This document shows, in pieces, positions 35,580 to 43,272 of a DNA stretch of 64,000 nucleotides. How positions within the stretch are numbered: position 1 is the first letter of the stretch; every line of letters begins with the position of its first letter. The DNA comes from an uncultured Pseudodesulfovibrio sp. (GTDB lineage: Bacteria > Desulfobacterota > Desulfovibrionia > Desulfovibrionales > Desulfovibrionaceae). The notes below the pieces were generated by a model that was given only the letters and a program-made list of their open reading frames with translations, had not been told where the DNA came from and did no database searches. Made by a program: the position numbers and the translations under genes. Location: NCBI RefSeq assembly GCF_963677845.1, contig NZ_OY782498.1, positions 568,001 through 632,000 of the forward strand. Reading direction: 5' to 3'.

Positions 35580-35717
35580 GCTTTCCTCGTTGTGCTCAAA
35601 AAATGACGGTGCTGGCTCTGAATTGCATGTAGTATGCCAGTTGCACTGGAAATCAATTTCCCCTACCGTGCGGACAAGAATTGCCAAATCAGCCCAGGGA
35701 ATTATGAGGGGGCTATC

Positions 35718-37997
35718 ATGAATAATAATTTACTCGCATTAATCGGAAATACACCGCTGGTGGAGATACGCCACCTGAACCCTAATCCAAACGTCAGGAT
35801 TTTGGCGAAACTGGAGTGCCAGAACCCCGGAGGTTCGGTAAAAGACCGCGTGGCCGCCGCCATGATTCAGGCCGCCGAGGATTCTGGCGAATTGACGCCT
35901 GAAAAAACCATCATTGAACCGACGTCCGGCAATACCGGCGTTGGGCTTGCCATGGTCGCAGCCATCAAGGGGTATCGTATAAAATTGCTCATGCCGGAGA
36001 CTGCTTCCGAAGAGCGCAAGATGATCATGGCCGCATATGGGGCCGAGCTTGAATTGACTCCCGGCCATCTTGCTACGGACGGAGCTATTGAGCAGGCATA
36101 TCGCTATGCGCGTGAGGAACCGGATAAGTATGTCCTCATGGACCAGTACAACAATCAGGCATGTATCACCGCGCATTACAACGGCACTGGATTGGAAATC
36201 TGGGATCAGACAAACGGTGAAGTGACGCATTGCGTGATTTGTCTTGGTACATCCGGTACAGCCATGGGCATAGCCAAGCGACTGCATGAGATGGGTGACG
36301 TCCATGTTGCGGCAGTTGAGCCGTATGCTGGTCACAAGATTCAGGGCCTCAAGAATATGCTCGAATCCTACCCGCCCGGAATTTATGACAAGAAGAGCCT
36401 TGATGAAGTCCTGCACGTTGAAGATGATGTCGCCTTCGATTATTGCCGTAGACTGGCGCGGGAAGAGGGTATCTTCGCAGGCATGAGTTCAGGTGCGGCT
36501 CTTGGCGGGGCCATCCAGTTGGCCGAGCGCATGGAATCCGGCACCGTGGTTGCCATCTTCCCGGATTCTGGTGAGCGATATCTTTCTACGCCGCTGTATA
36601 GGCAGCAGCCCGGTAGTGGCGTGACTATTTACGATATGGCATCCGGCTCGGACAAGATGCTCAACGGCTCGAACGGCTTGGGCCTGTATACCATGGGGCC
36701 GAGCCTTGATGACCCGGACTCTATTGATTCATGGCGCAGGCTTTCATTGCTTGATGTTTTTATTCGGCACATGACGGCGTCCGGCGTGGCTGTGAATGCC
36801 GCCGCCGGTTTGACGGATATGGATGATCGCACACTGGCCGCTGCCCGTGAGGGTGGACTTAGTCGTGAAGCATTCGCCGCTGATCGTTTGACTGCGGTGC
36901 TTGATCGCGCCCGTGATATGGGGTTGACCGAATCCATCAGTTTCCCGCTGTCGTCCGGCAGTAACGATACGTCTTTGTCTCTGTGCAGTAAGCTGCTCGG
37001 CAAGGGCTTGGCGTATGAAAAGCTGAGAAGCGTGTATTTCGATGTGTTCCGCGACAAGCGGTACGGCGAGATCGCAGACGTTGATATGGATAAGGTTTCC
37101 GGCGGTCATACCGTGGACCTGAACTCCTACGTCAAGGATAATCCGCTTGATTTTACGTTGTTGAAACGGGCCACCCTGTATGATTTGAAACGGGGTGAGG
37201 TCGTGGAAACCCAGTGGGGCAATGTGCGTCCAAGTTGGTTCTTGCAACACGCAGCCACCGCGCTGGATGTGCTACCGCGTATTGATGTCATGATCGGTTC
37301 GGAAAAACATCGCTTTCCACATCTGGAAAATCTGCGCGCCATCTGGTCAACGGCTGGCCGGGAACTTCAAGCATGGATGGTCTGCCAACAGTCGTCGGAT
37401 AGCGACGGCGGCAGACTGGATGCCGTGGCCGAAAAACTCGGCGGCTACCGTGCGGCCCGTTGCTGGTTGCTCTCGGTGGCGAACCGCAAACCACTGTGCG
37501 CATCTGATGAAAATCTCTCCATGTGGGCGCGCAACTGGCGCAAGGTGCAGGAAGGCGCAGCCGTCCTGACCCTCGCCCTCGACGCGAAAGGCGACTCGGT
37601 TTCCCGTGGCGTGGAGCAGGCTGTCTTCGACCTCAAGGCTGGCTTCAAAACAGCCATGGACGATGGCCTTAAGTTCCACCACTTCTGGCCCGCGCTCTTC
37701 AAGTTCGTCAAAAGAATCAACGGCTGGGACGCAGACAACTCCCTCACCGGAGCCGCCGCCAAAGCCTGCCATGATGAACTTATGAATATTGATTCCATCC
37801 TCGGCATCCTCGACCCCACCCAAATGCCCGTCCCCCTCAGCGATCTCCCCGCCGAGGTCCAAGGCATGGTGGCAGACCGCCAAAAAGCCCGCGAAGCCAA
37901 AGACTTCGCCCAGTCCGATGCCCTCCGAGACACAATCGAAAAAGCCGGATTCCGAGTAGAAGACACCGCCGGAATACCTAGAGTGTTTAAAGCGTAA
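35718..37997 (+). CDS. Cysteine synthase fused to a degenerate cysteinyl-tRNA synthetase-like domain
   Basis: A 759-aa fusion. Residues 1-300 are a complete fold-type II PLP cysteine synthase: PGGSVKDR with PLP Lys42, PTSGNTG (68-74), the phosphate loop GTSGTAMG (177-184) and PDSGER. Residues about 320-759 align by eye along the whole length of cysteinyl-tRNA synthetase: LYTMGP for LYVCGP, TDMDD, AYEKLRSVYFDV, WGNVRPSWF for the WG-GRPGWH region, FPHLEN for FPHHEN, then the AMDD helix and the AREAKDFAQSDALRD C-terminal segment. The HIGH and KMSKS signatures and most zinc ligands (first Cys is Met325) are gone, so aminoacylation is not expected. AGGGGG precedes the ATG. Codon use turns C-rich in the last 400 bases. 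Confidence 0.85.
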   Translation: MNNNLLALIGNTPLVEIRHLNPNPNVRILAKLECQNPGGSVKDRVAAAMIQAAEDSGELTPEKTIIEPTSGNTGVGLAMVAAIKGYRIKLLMPETASEERKMIMAAYGAELELTPGHLATDGAIEQAYRYAREEPDKYVLMDQYNNQACITAHYNGTGLEIWDQTNGEVTHCVICLGTSGTAMGIAKRLHEMGDVHVAAVEPYAGHKIQGLKNMLESYPPGIYDKKSLDEVLHVEDDVAFDYCRRLAREEGIFAGMSSGAALGGAIQLAERMESGTVVAIFPDSGERYLSTPLYRQQPGSGVTIYDMASGSDKMLNGSNGLGLYTMGPSLDDPDSIDSWRRLSLLDVFIRHMTASGVAVNAAAGLTDMDDRTLAAAREGGLSREAFAADRLTAVLDRARDMGLTESISFPLSSGSNDTSLSLCSKLLGKGLAYEKLRSVYFDVFRDKRYGEIADVDMDKVSGGHTVDLNSYVKDNPLDFTLLKRATLYDLKRGEVVETQWGNVRPSWFLQHAATALDVLPRIDVMIGSEKHRFPHLENLRAIWSTAGRELQAWMVCQQSSDSDGGRLDAVAEKLGGYRAARCWLLSVANRKPLCASDENLSMWARNWRKVQEGAAVLTLALDAKGDSVSRGVEQAVFDLKAGFKTAMDDGLKFHHFWPALFKFVKRINGWDADNSLTGAAAKACHDELMNIDSILGILDPTQMPVPLSDLPAEVQGMVADRQKAREAKDFAQSDALRDTIEKAGFRVEDTAGIPRVFKA

Positions 37998-38020
37998 GAT
38001 TTTAATCAGAGGTGATTTAT

Positions 38021-38428
38021 ATGGCTATGCCATCAGCTGGTGATATTAAAACGATTTTAAGTTCTCTTACTGATTTGGTCAAAAAGGGTATGACTGTTGA
38101 GGCTCAAGAGAAAATAATGGATTTGCGAGAGATTATTCTTGAGTTGCGTGAGCAGAATATTGAATATCGTGAATTGGCCGAACAGTTTCAACAACAGTCT
38201 GCAATAGAAGAAGAACTGGAGTTTAAAGATAATGTTCTTTGGCGATTGAAAGATGGTGAGCGGATAGGGCCATTTTGTCAGTCTTGTTGGGATTCTCAAA
38301 AAAAATTGATTCGTCTTCAGAAAGATGAGTACATGTATTATTGTAAAGTTTGTAAAGACGAGATTCAGCATACTCCTTCACCCCCAATAGATACTTGTTA
38401 TTGTGGTGATCCGGGAAGTTATCTTTAG
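38021..38428 (+). CDS. Small protein with C-terminal zinc finger, AT-rich
   Basis: A 135-aa protein: a helical, Glu/Gln-rich N-terminal two thirds that looks coiled-coil (about 35-75), then a zinc-finger-like part with CQSCWD, YYCKVCKDEI and CYCG (about residues 90-130). I recognise this layout from small proteobacterial proteins of unknown role. GAGGTG lies 7 bases before the ATG. Base composition is clearly richer in A and T than both neighbours, which suggests transfer. It is followed directly by family 2 repeat copy 2. Confidence 0.7.
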   Translation: MAMPSAGDIKTILSSLTDLVKKGMTVEAQEKIMDLREIILELREQNIEYRELAEQFQQQSAIEEELEFKDNVLWRLKDGERIGPFCQSCWDSQKKLIRLQKDEYMYYCKVCKDEIQHTPSPPIDTCYCGDPGSYL

Positions 38429-38435
38429 CCCTTTC

Positions 38436-38650
38436 AAACCACCAACGGCTTAGAAGCTGACGAATCGGAAGGCTGCGGCTTTTTCGAAACTTGGAGGGAG
38501 CGAATAGCGACTGACTGTTTCGGGAGCAGCCCGATTCGATCAGATTCTTGCCGGGGATGGTTGGGCGGATAAGCTAGCGCAAGCGCCTTTTCTTTCGTCT
38601 ATTTCTTTTGGCGCAGCAAAAGAAATGGACTCCGCCTGAAGGGCAACAAA
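38436..38650. repeat. Large inverted-repeat element, family 2, copy 2
   Basis: Left arm about 38438-38490 (ACCAACGGCTTAGAAGCTGA and on) and right arm about 38517-38565 (GATTCGATCAGATTCTTGCC and on) pair imperfectly. Then comes AAGCTAGCGCAAGCGCC, a hairpin TTTCTTTTGGCGCAGCAAAAGAAA (38602-38624 region) and CTCCGCCTGAAGGGCA. The order and key words match copy 1 at 17877-18120. Confidence 0.75.
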
Positions 38651-38717
38651 AAACTTGGAGGAACGCCAGTGACGGCTTTCTCTTTTCTTCCTTCTTCCCT
38701 CTTCCTCTTCATTCTCA

Positions 38718-38753
38718 CAAAAAAAGGGGAGCCTCCCTCAAAGAAAGCTCCCC
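38718..38753 (-). terminator. Terminator of msrAB
   Basis: On the minus strand GGGGAGC and GCTCCCC pair around a 14-base loop and are followed by eight T. It lies 31 bases after the msrAB stop. Confidence 0.85.
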
Positions 38754-38783
38754 ACAAGACGGACGTTAAACCCGCCCTATCCC

Positions 38784-39905
38784 TTATTTAAATAACTTTA
38801 TAAACTCCCCATACCCCTCATCCTTCAAATCCTCCTTCGCAATAAACCTGAGCGAAGCGGAATTAATACAATACCGTTGACCGGTCGGCTGCGGTCCATC
38901 ATCAAATAAATGTCCCAAATGCGAATCTCCGGCCTTGCTGCGAACTTCGGTCCTCACCATGCCAAGGGTCGAATCCTTGTTCTCGATGATGCTTCCCTTC
39001 TGGATGGGACGGGTAAAGCTCGGCCATCCAGTGCCGGACTCAAACTTGTCTTTGGACGAGAATAAAGGTTCACCCGTGACCACATCCACATAAATACCGT
39101 CACGCTTGTTGTCCCAAAACTCGTTGTCAAAAGGTCGCTCCGTGCCGTTTTCCTGCGTGACCTTGTATTGTAGGGGAGTCAGCGAATCCTTGATCGTGCC
39201 GTCTTCCGGCCTGACGTAAGCACCGGGCAACGGACATGGCTGTGGAGTCGCCCCCTTGGACTTGATCTTGGCCTCATCGCCCCATGTTTCCTTGACGTAA
39301 CTGTCACGACCAGAAAACTTACGGTAGGTCTTGTACCTGATCGGACAGGTGCGAGAATAATTCTGATGATAGTTCTCGGCTGCATAGAACGTGGTGAACG
39401 GCAGAACGGGCGTTACAACCAGACCGTCGAGCCGTTCGGACTCGTCGAGAGCCTTTTTCGATGCCTCGGCTGCTTTGCGCTGTTCATCTGAATGATAGAA
39501 AATCGCCGACGTGTAATGGAACCCGCGATCACCGAAAGACCCACTGTCGTCGGTGGGATCAAAGTACTTCCAATAATGGTCGATAATTTCACGATAGCTG
39601 ACCTGTGTCGGGTCGAAATACACCTGCACCGCCTCGCGATGGCCGGTCATGCCACTGGATACTTGTTCGTAGGTCGGGTTCTTTTCTTCGCCGCCAGCAT
39701 AGCCGGAGACAACCTTGAGAACGCCGGGAACTTTTTCGAGATCAGATTCAGTGCACCAGAAACACCCGCTCGCAAGGGTGGCAATTTCCGCGTGTTGTGT
39801 GTCAGTCATGGCTTTTTCTCCCGGAGAAGTGAACACGATGGATGAAAGCCCGATAACCAGAAGCAACGCTCCCAGCCCGAGCAGTGTGGTTTTTTTCATG
39901 GTCAT
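38784..39905 (-). CDS. msrAB: Peptide methionine sulfoxide reductase MsrA/MsrB fusion
   Basis: Repairs oxidised methionine of both stereo forms. The 373-aa protein has a hydrophobic N-terminal anchor or signal (residues 5-26), an MsrA domain with GCFWC (47-51) and [11 protein letters not shown], and a C-terminal MsrB domain with [18 protein letters not shown] and [12 protein letters not shown] holding the catalytic Cys. The zinc CxxC pairs found in many MsrB are replaced ([13 protein letters not shown]), as in some fused forms. GGAG lies 9 bases before the ATG at 39905. A periplasmic location is inferred from the N-terminus. Confidence 0.9.
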   Translation of the reverse strand: MTMKKTTLLGLGALLLVIGLSSIVFTSPGEKAMTDTQHAEIATLASGCFWCTESDLEKVPGVLKVVSGYAGGEEKNPTYEQVSSGMTGHREAVQVYFDPTQVSYREIIDHYWKYFDPTDDSGSFGDRGFHYTSAIFYHSDEQRKAAEASKKALDESERLDGLVVTPVLPFTTFYAAENYHQNYSRTCPIRYKTYRKFSGRDSYVKETWGDEAKIKSKGATPQPCPLPGAYVRPEDGTIKDSLTPLQYKVTQENGTERPFDNEFWDNKRDGIYVDVVTGEPLFSSKDKFESGTGWPSFTRPIQKGSIIENKDSTLGMVRTEVRSKAGDSHLGHLFDDGPQPTGQRYCINSASLRFIAKEDLKDEGYGEFIKLFK

Positions 39906-40178
39906 GTTAATTATCTCCAATTATAGGAATAGTAACTTTTATTAAAAATAGATATGACTGCGAAGAGGTGGTGTCAATAGCGGGCGAAAAGCATGAAATC
40001 GGGTTTTGAAGGGGGAGTGAATCATCGCAAATCGTTATTTTTGCGAAAAAATGGTAGATTTTTGGCCGGAATTGTTGCACATGCCATTGCTTCGTATGGC
40101 AGGCCCGTGCATAATACATTTCAATTGGTCTTTAGTACGAATTTAAATTTCGCACACAATACCCTTTAAGGAGATACC
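39906..40178. other. Divergent promoter region msrAB / SLOG-like gene
   Basis: No gene. A candidate -10 (TAATAC, 40112-40117) reads towards the SLOG-like gene, and a palindrome lies 10 bases upstream of it. Confidence 0.4.
40082..40101. promoter_or_regulatory. Candidate operator, TGCCAT-N8-ATGGCA
   Basis: A 6-base perfect inverted repeat with an 8-base centre, placed just upstream of a TAATAC -10-like box. No known regulator is assigned. Confidence 0.35.
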
Positions 40179-40727
40179 ATGCCCAATCAGAACTTCACCC
40201 TTTTCAGCGGCGGCGCCCAGGGCGCAGAAAATCAGTTCGGCAAACTGGCCGAGTACTACGGCCTGTCCGAAGTCAACTATACCTTCGAAGGGCACAAGAT
40301 TGAACGTACTCGTGGCGTGCGCGTGCTGACCGATGAAGAACTGACCCAGAAAGACGTCAGCCTGACCTATGTCGCCAAGTTGCTCAATCGCAAATTCACC
40401 AACGCTGAAAAAATGCGTAAGGTTTTGCAGACCATCATGCATCAGGTTGAGTCCAGCCATCAGATTTTTGTTGTCGGTACTATTCAGGAAGACGGCACCG
40501 TTAAAGGCGGCACCGGCTGGGGCGCTGAATTTGCCAAGATCTGCAACAAGGAACTGTTCGTGTTTGGTCAGGTCAAGAACGCTTGGTTCAAATGGGAAAA
40601 AGGCGAATGGATTGTTGTTGAAGCTCCGGTCATCACCGACAGCCATTTCACCGGCACCGGTACTCGTTTCCTCGAAGCCAACGGTAAAAAGGCTCTCGAA
40701 GACCTGTTCTCCCGTTCTTTCAAGTAA
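40179..40727 (+). CDS. SLOG-like Rossmann protein, 182 aa
   Basis: The start reads FTLFSGGAQGAENQFGKLAE, and near residue 112 VKGGTGWGAEFAKICNK; both resemble the glycine-rich nucleotide-binding loops of the SLOG (SMF/DprA-LOG) superfamily. I would call it SLOG-like with moderate certainty; the ligand and role are unknown. It is soluble, lacks Cys-rich or membrane parts, and has the regular codon choice of a well-expressed gene. AAGGAG is 5 bases before the ATG, and a strong terminator follows. Confidence 0.7.
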   Translation: MPNQNFTLFSGGAQGAENQFGKLAEYYGLSEVNYTFEGHKIERTRGVRVLTDEELTQKDVSLTYVAKLLNRKFTNAEKMRKVLQTIMHQVESSHQIFVVGTIQEDGTVKGGTGWGAEFAKICNKELFVFGQVKNAWFKWEKGEWIVVEAPVITDSHFTGTGTRFLEANGKKALEDLFSRSFK

Positions 40728-40748
40728 ACAATAGCTCTATCGAGTAAC

Positions 40749-40782
40749 AAAGGCGGCCTGAATTATCAGGTCGCCTTTTTTT
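40749..40782 (+). terminator. Terminator after the SLOG-like gene
   Basis: AAAGGCGGCCTGA pairs with TCAGGTCGCCTTT around ATTA and is followed by T. It runs directly into repeat R3. Confidence 0.85.
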
Positions 40783-40870
40783 GATGCCTCCGGCGGCCAG
40801 AGGGGGAACCTCTTGAAAGAGGTTCCCCCTCTGGATTCCCCCTCCAGAACTTTTTATCGCGCCTTCGGCG
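40783..40870 (+). repeat. Intergenic hairpin repeat, family 3, copy R3
   Basis: GATGCCTCCGGCGG, then an almost perfect 18-base stem at 40797-40834 (CCAGAGGGGGAACCTCTT and its complement), then CCCCTCCAGAACTTTTTATC and GCGCCTTCGGCG. The same flanks occur in R2 with a different stem. Confidence 0.8.
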
Positions 40871-40963
40871 GGTGCGCTCTAGAGCGGAATGTGTTTCTGG
40901 GGTGATAGGAGAAAAGATTTATATTTGAATGAAAACTCGAGCGGAGCGAGCTATAAAAAGTTT

Positions 40964-41053
40964 AGGAAAAGAGAGGGATGGGGGTCTGGGGGAAGGGAGA
41001 GAAAGACCCTTCTCAAAGGGTTTTTCTCTCCCTTCCCCCAGCTGCCGGAGGCA
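40964..41053 (-). repeat. Intergenic hairpin repeat, family 3, copy R4
   Basis: On the minus strand it reads TTGCCTCCGGCAGC, then a long stem at 40986-41041 (CTGGGGGAAGGGAGAGAAA with its complement), then a degenerate end. It differs in stem sequence from R1-R3 but keeps the fold. Confidence 0.7.
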
Positions 41054-41055
41054 AA

Positions 41056-41090
41056 AAAAATGGGGTCCGTAGACCCCGTTTTTTATATGT
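41056..41090. terminator. Hairpin at the end of the sigma54 activator gene
   Basis: GGGGTC pairs with GACCCC around CGTA with A8 on one side and T6 on the other. On the minus strand it directly follows, and partly overlaps, the stop codon of the activator gene. Confidence 0.8.
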
Positions 41091-42663
41091 CGTTTCTGCG
41101 TTTCGACTTTGATTTCGACTGCGAATATTTCTTCACGTCGATGTTGTACTTCTTCACCTTGTAGTTGACGATTCGGTACGAGACGCGGAGATCGCGGGCA
41201 GACTGCAGCATGTTGCCGCCGGTCTGCTTGAGCGAATCAATGAGCAGTTCCTGCTCGAACTTGGCAACGGCCTCACCAAAGGAGAGGTTGGTGCCGGTAG
41301 CCGAGCTTTCCGCCGACTGAAGAGTGGGCGGCAGGTGGTAAGTACGGATAACCTGTTCTTCGCAGAGCAGGACCGCACGTTCCATGCAGTTCTTGAGTTC
41401 GCGTACGTTTCCTGGCCAGTGATACATGACAAGAAGTTCAATAGCCGGAGTAGAGATACGCTTCACTTCCTTGCTGTACTCCTCGGTGAAATCGGCCAGA
41501 AAATGCTCTGCCAATGGCAGGATGTCCTCGCGTCGTTCCTTGAGGGGCGGAATGAAGATAGGGAATACGTTGATGCGGTAGTACAGATCTTCACGGAAGA
41601 GCCCCTTTTCCAACAACTCTTCAAGCGGCTGGTGGGTGGCACAGATGAGGCGCACGTCAACTGTGATGGTCTGTTCCGATCCGACACGCTGGATTTCCTT
41701 TTCCTGAATGGCGCGAAGGACTTTTGCCTGAGCGTCGAGGGAAAGTTCGCCGATTTCGTCGAGGAACAAGGTTCCCTGATCAGCGACTTCAAAGAGACCG
41801 CGTTTGGTCTGGAATGCCCCGGTGAACGCACCTTTCTGGTGGCCGAACAGCTCGGACTCAATGAGTTCCGAGGGCAGGGCCGCGCAGTTGAGCTTGATCA
41901 ACGGCTTGTCAGCGCGAGGGCTGGCCTTGTGAATGGCATCCGCCAGCAATTCCTTGCCTGTACCGGATTCGCCGCGCAAGAGAGCGGTCGCCCGACTGGG
42001 AGCGACCTGACTTGATTGGCGAAGGACCATGCGCATGGCCTTTGATGCGGCTACGAAATCCTTGGGCGGTGCTGTGTCCAGCCCGCTGTTCATCATGCCT
42101 TGCGAAAGCATGTGATTCTGGGTGGCCATTTCTTCCTGCAACTGGGCAACGTGGCCCGCGATGATACCCGCGACAACTTCCAGAAACTGGCAGTGTGCGG
42201 CCATATCGTCGGCGGGAATAAGGGGGACATCCACGGATAATGCGCCGATGACCTCGGAATGATCGGAATGTCGGTTAAGAACCGGCACGCAGATGAAACC
42301 GAGCTTCTTGAGTTCTTCTTCGCTGCGTCCGAAAGCCTTGTTCAGGAACTCGGAATCGTCGGACAGGCGATGAATGGTGATGGATTCACCGGAATCGAAC
42401 ACCCGGCCGATAATACCTCGGCCGGGGGAATAAGTAACGTCCTCAACCTGGGTGGGACTGTACGTGAGCGAGAGTTTAAGATTCTCGGTCTTGGGGTCCA
42501 TGATGACCATGAACGCCCGTACGTATTCCATGTCCCGGGCCAGAATTTTCAGGAGCGCGTTTAAAGACTCCTCAAGCGGGATATCCCGCTTCAGCGATTT
42601 CTGGACCAGTTTAAGCGTGGTCAAATGGCTGAGGTCGGAGGTGTCTCGATTGGTGGATGTCAT
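41083..42663 (-). CDS. GAF-domain sigma54-dependent transcriptional activator
   Basis: A 526-aa NifA-type activator. An N-terminal GAF domain (about 25-175) is followed by an AAA+ domain with Walker A GESGTGKE, the sigma54-contacting GAFTGA, Walker B TLFLDEIGEL, and WPGNVRELKN (about 195-435), and a Fis-type HTH with NMLQSARDLRVSYRIVNYKV near the end. It needs RpoN-holoenzyme. AAAGGA is just upstream of the ATG. It follows iorB by 11 bases on the same strand, so it is the last gene of the iorA-iorB operon and likely answers to a small molecule of that pathway; this is inferred. Confidence 0.9.
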   Translation of the reverse strand: MTSTNRDTSDLSHLTTLKLVQKSLKRDIPLEESLNALLKILARDMEYVRAFMVIMDPKTENLKLSLTYSPTQVEDVTYSPGRGIIGRVFDSGESITIHRLSDDSEFLNKAFGRSEEELKKLGFICVPVLNRHSDHSEVIGALSVDVPLIPADDMAAHCQFLEVVAGIIAGHVAQLQEEMATQNHMLSQGMMNSGLDTAPPKDFVAASKAMRMVLRQSSQVAPSRATALLRGESGTGKELLADAIHKASPRADKPLIKLNCAALPSELIESELFGHQKGAFTGAFQTKRGLFEVADQGTLFLDEIGELSLDAQAKVLRAIQEKEIQRVGSEQTITVDVRLICATHQPLEELLEKGLFREDLYYRINVFPIFIPPLKERREDILPLAEHFLADFTEEYSKEVKRISTPAIELLVMYHWPGNVRELKNCMERAVLLCEEQVIRTYHLPPTLQSAESSATGTNLSFGEAVAKFEQELLIDSLKQTGGNMLQSARDLRVSYRIVNYKVKKYNIDVKKYSQSKSKSKRRNDI

Positions 42664-42674
42664 TGTTTCCTTTT

Positions 42675-43271
42675 CTAGGCGTTAAGAGTCTTAACACCAA
42701 GCTCCAGTGCTTTGAGGTTCACGGCCTGAATTTTGGCAGGGAGGTTCGCCTTGATGGCGGCTTCCAGCGCTTCGGGGCCGAAGGGCAGTTTGCCTGCCGC
42801 GCACAGAGCGCCGAGCATGGCAACGTTGCCGGATTGGACGGCACCGGCTTCGAGGCCGATGGTCTGGTTTGCCATGTAGTATGCATGGTCAGTGCAGGCG
42901 GCGACCGCTTTTTTTATGTCGTCGATGGTCGGACATTCCTGATTGCCCATGGCCACGGCCAGAGGCGGAATGAATTCGGTTGATGAGACCACGAGGCCAC
43001 CTTTTCTCAAGTAGGGCAAGGCACGCATGGTTTCCATAGGTTCAAATCCGAGCAGGATATCGGCTTCGCCATGCCCAAGTTTGGGCGACTTGCAACCGAT
43101 AAGTACTGTGGATTCAACCACGCCACCGCGCTGGGCCATACCGTGAATCTCGCCGGAAGTGACGGGCAATCCCTGGCTGAGCACGGTCTGAGCGAGCAGT
43201 GTGGTGGCGGTCAGGGTTCCCTGTCCGCCCACGCCGGTCATGAATATGCGAATTTTCTTGGTATCGGTCAT
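42675..43271 (-). CDS. iorB: Indolepyruvate:ferredoxin oxidoreductase, beta subunit
   Basis: The 198-aa gamma/beta-type subunit of a 2-oxoacid:ferredoxin oxidoreductase. The N-terminus reads IFMTGVGGQGTLTATTLLAQ, followed by GEIHGMAQRGGVVESTV, the family's core. It works with IorA to turn aryl pyruvates and CoA into aryl acetyl-CoA with reduced ferredoxin. The ATG at 43271 is 1 base after the iorA stop, so translation is coupled. A longer frame upstream overlaps iorA and is not used. Confidence 0.9.
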   Translation of the reverse strand: MTDTKKIRIFMTGVGGQGTLTATTLLAQTVLSQGLPVTSGEIHGMAQRGGVVESTVLIGCKSPKLGHGEADILLGFEPMETMRALPYLRKGGLVVSSTEFIPPLAVAMGNQECPTIDDIKKAVAACTDHAYYMANQTIGLEAGAVQSGNVAMLGALCAAGKLPFGPEALEAAIKANLPAKIQAVNLKALELGVKTLNA

Positions 43272-43272
43272 G

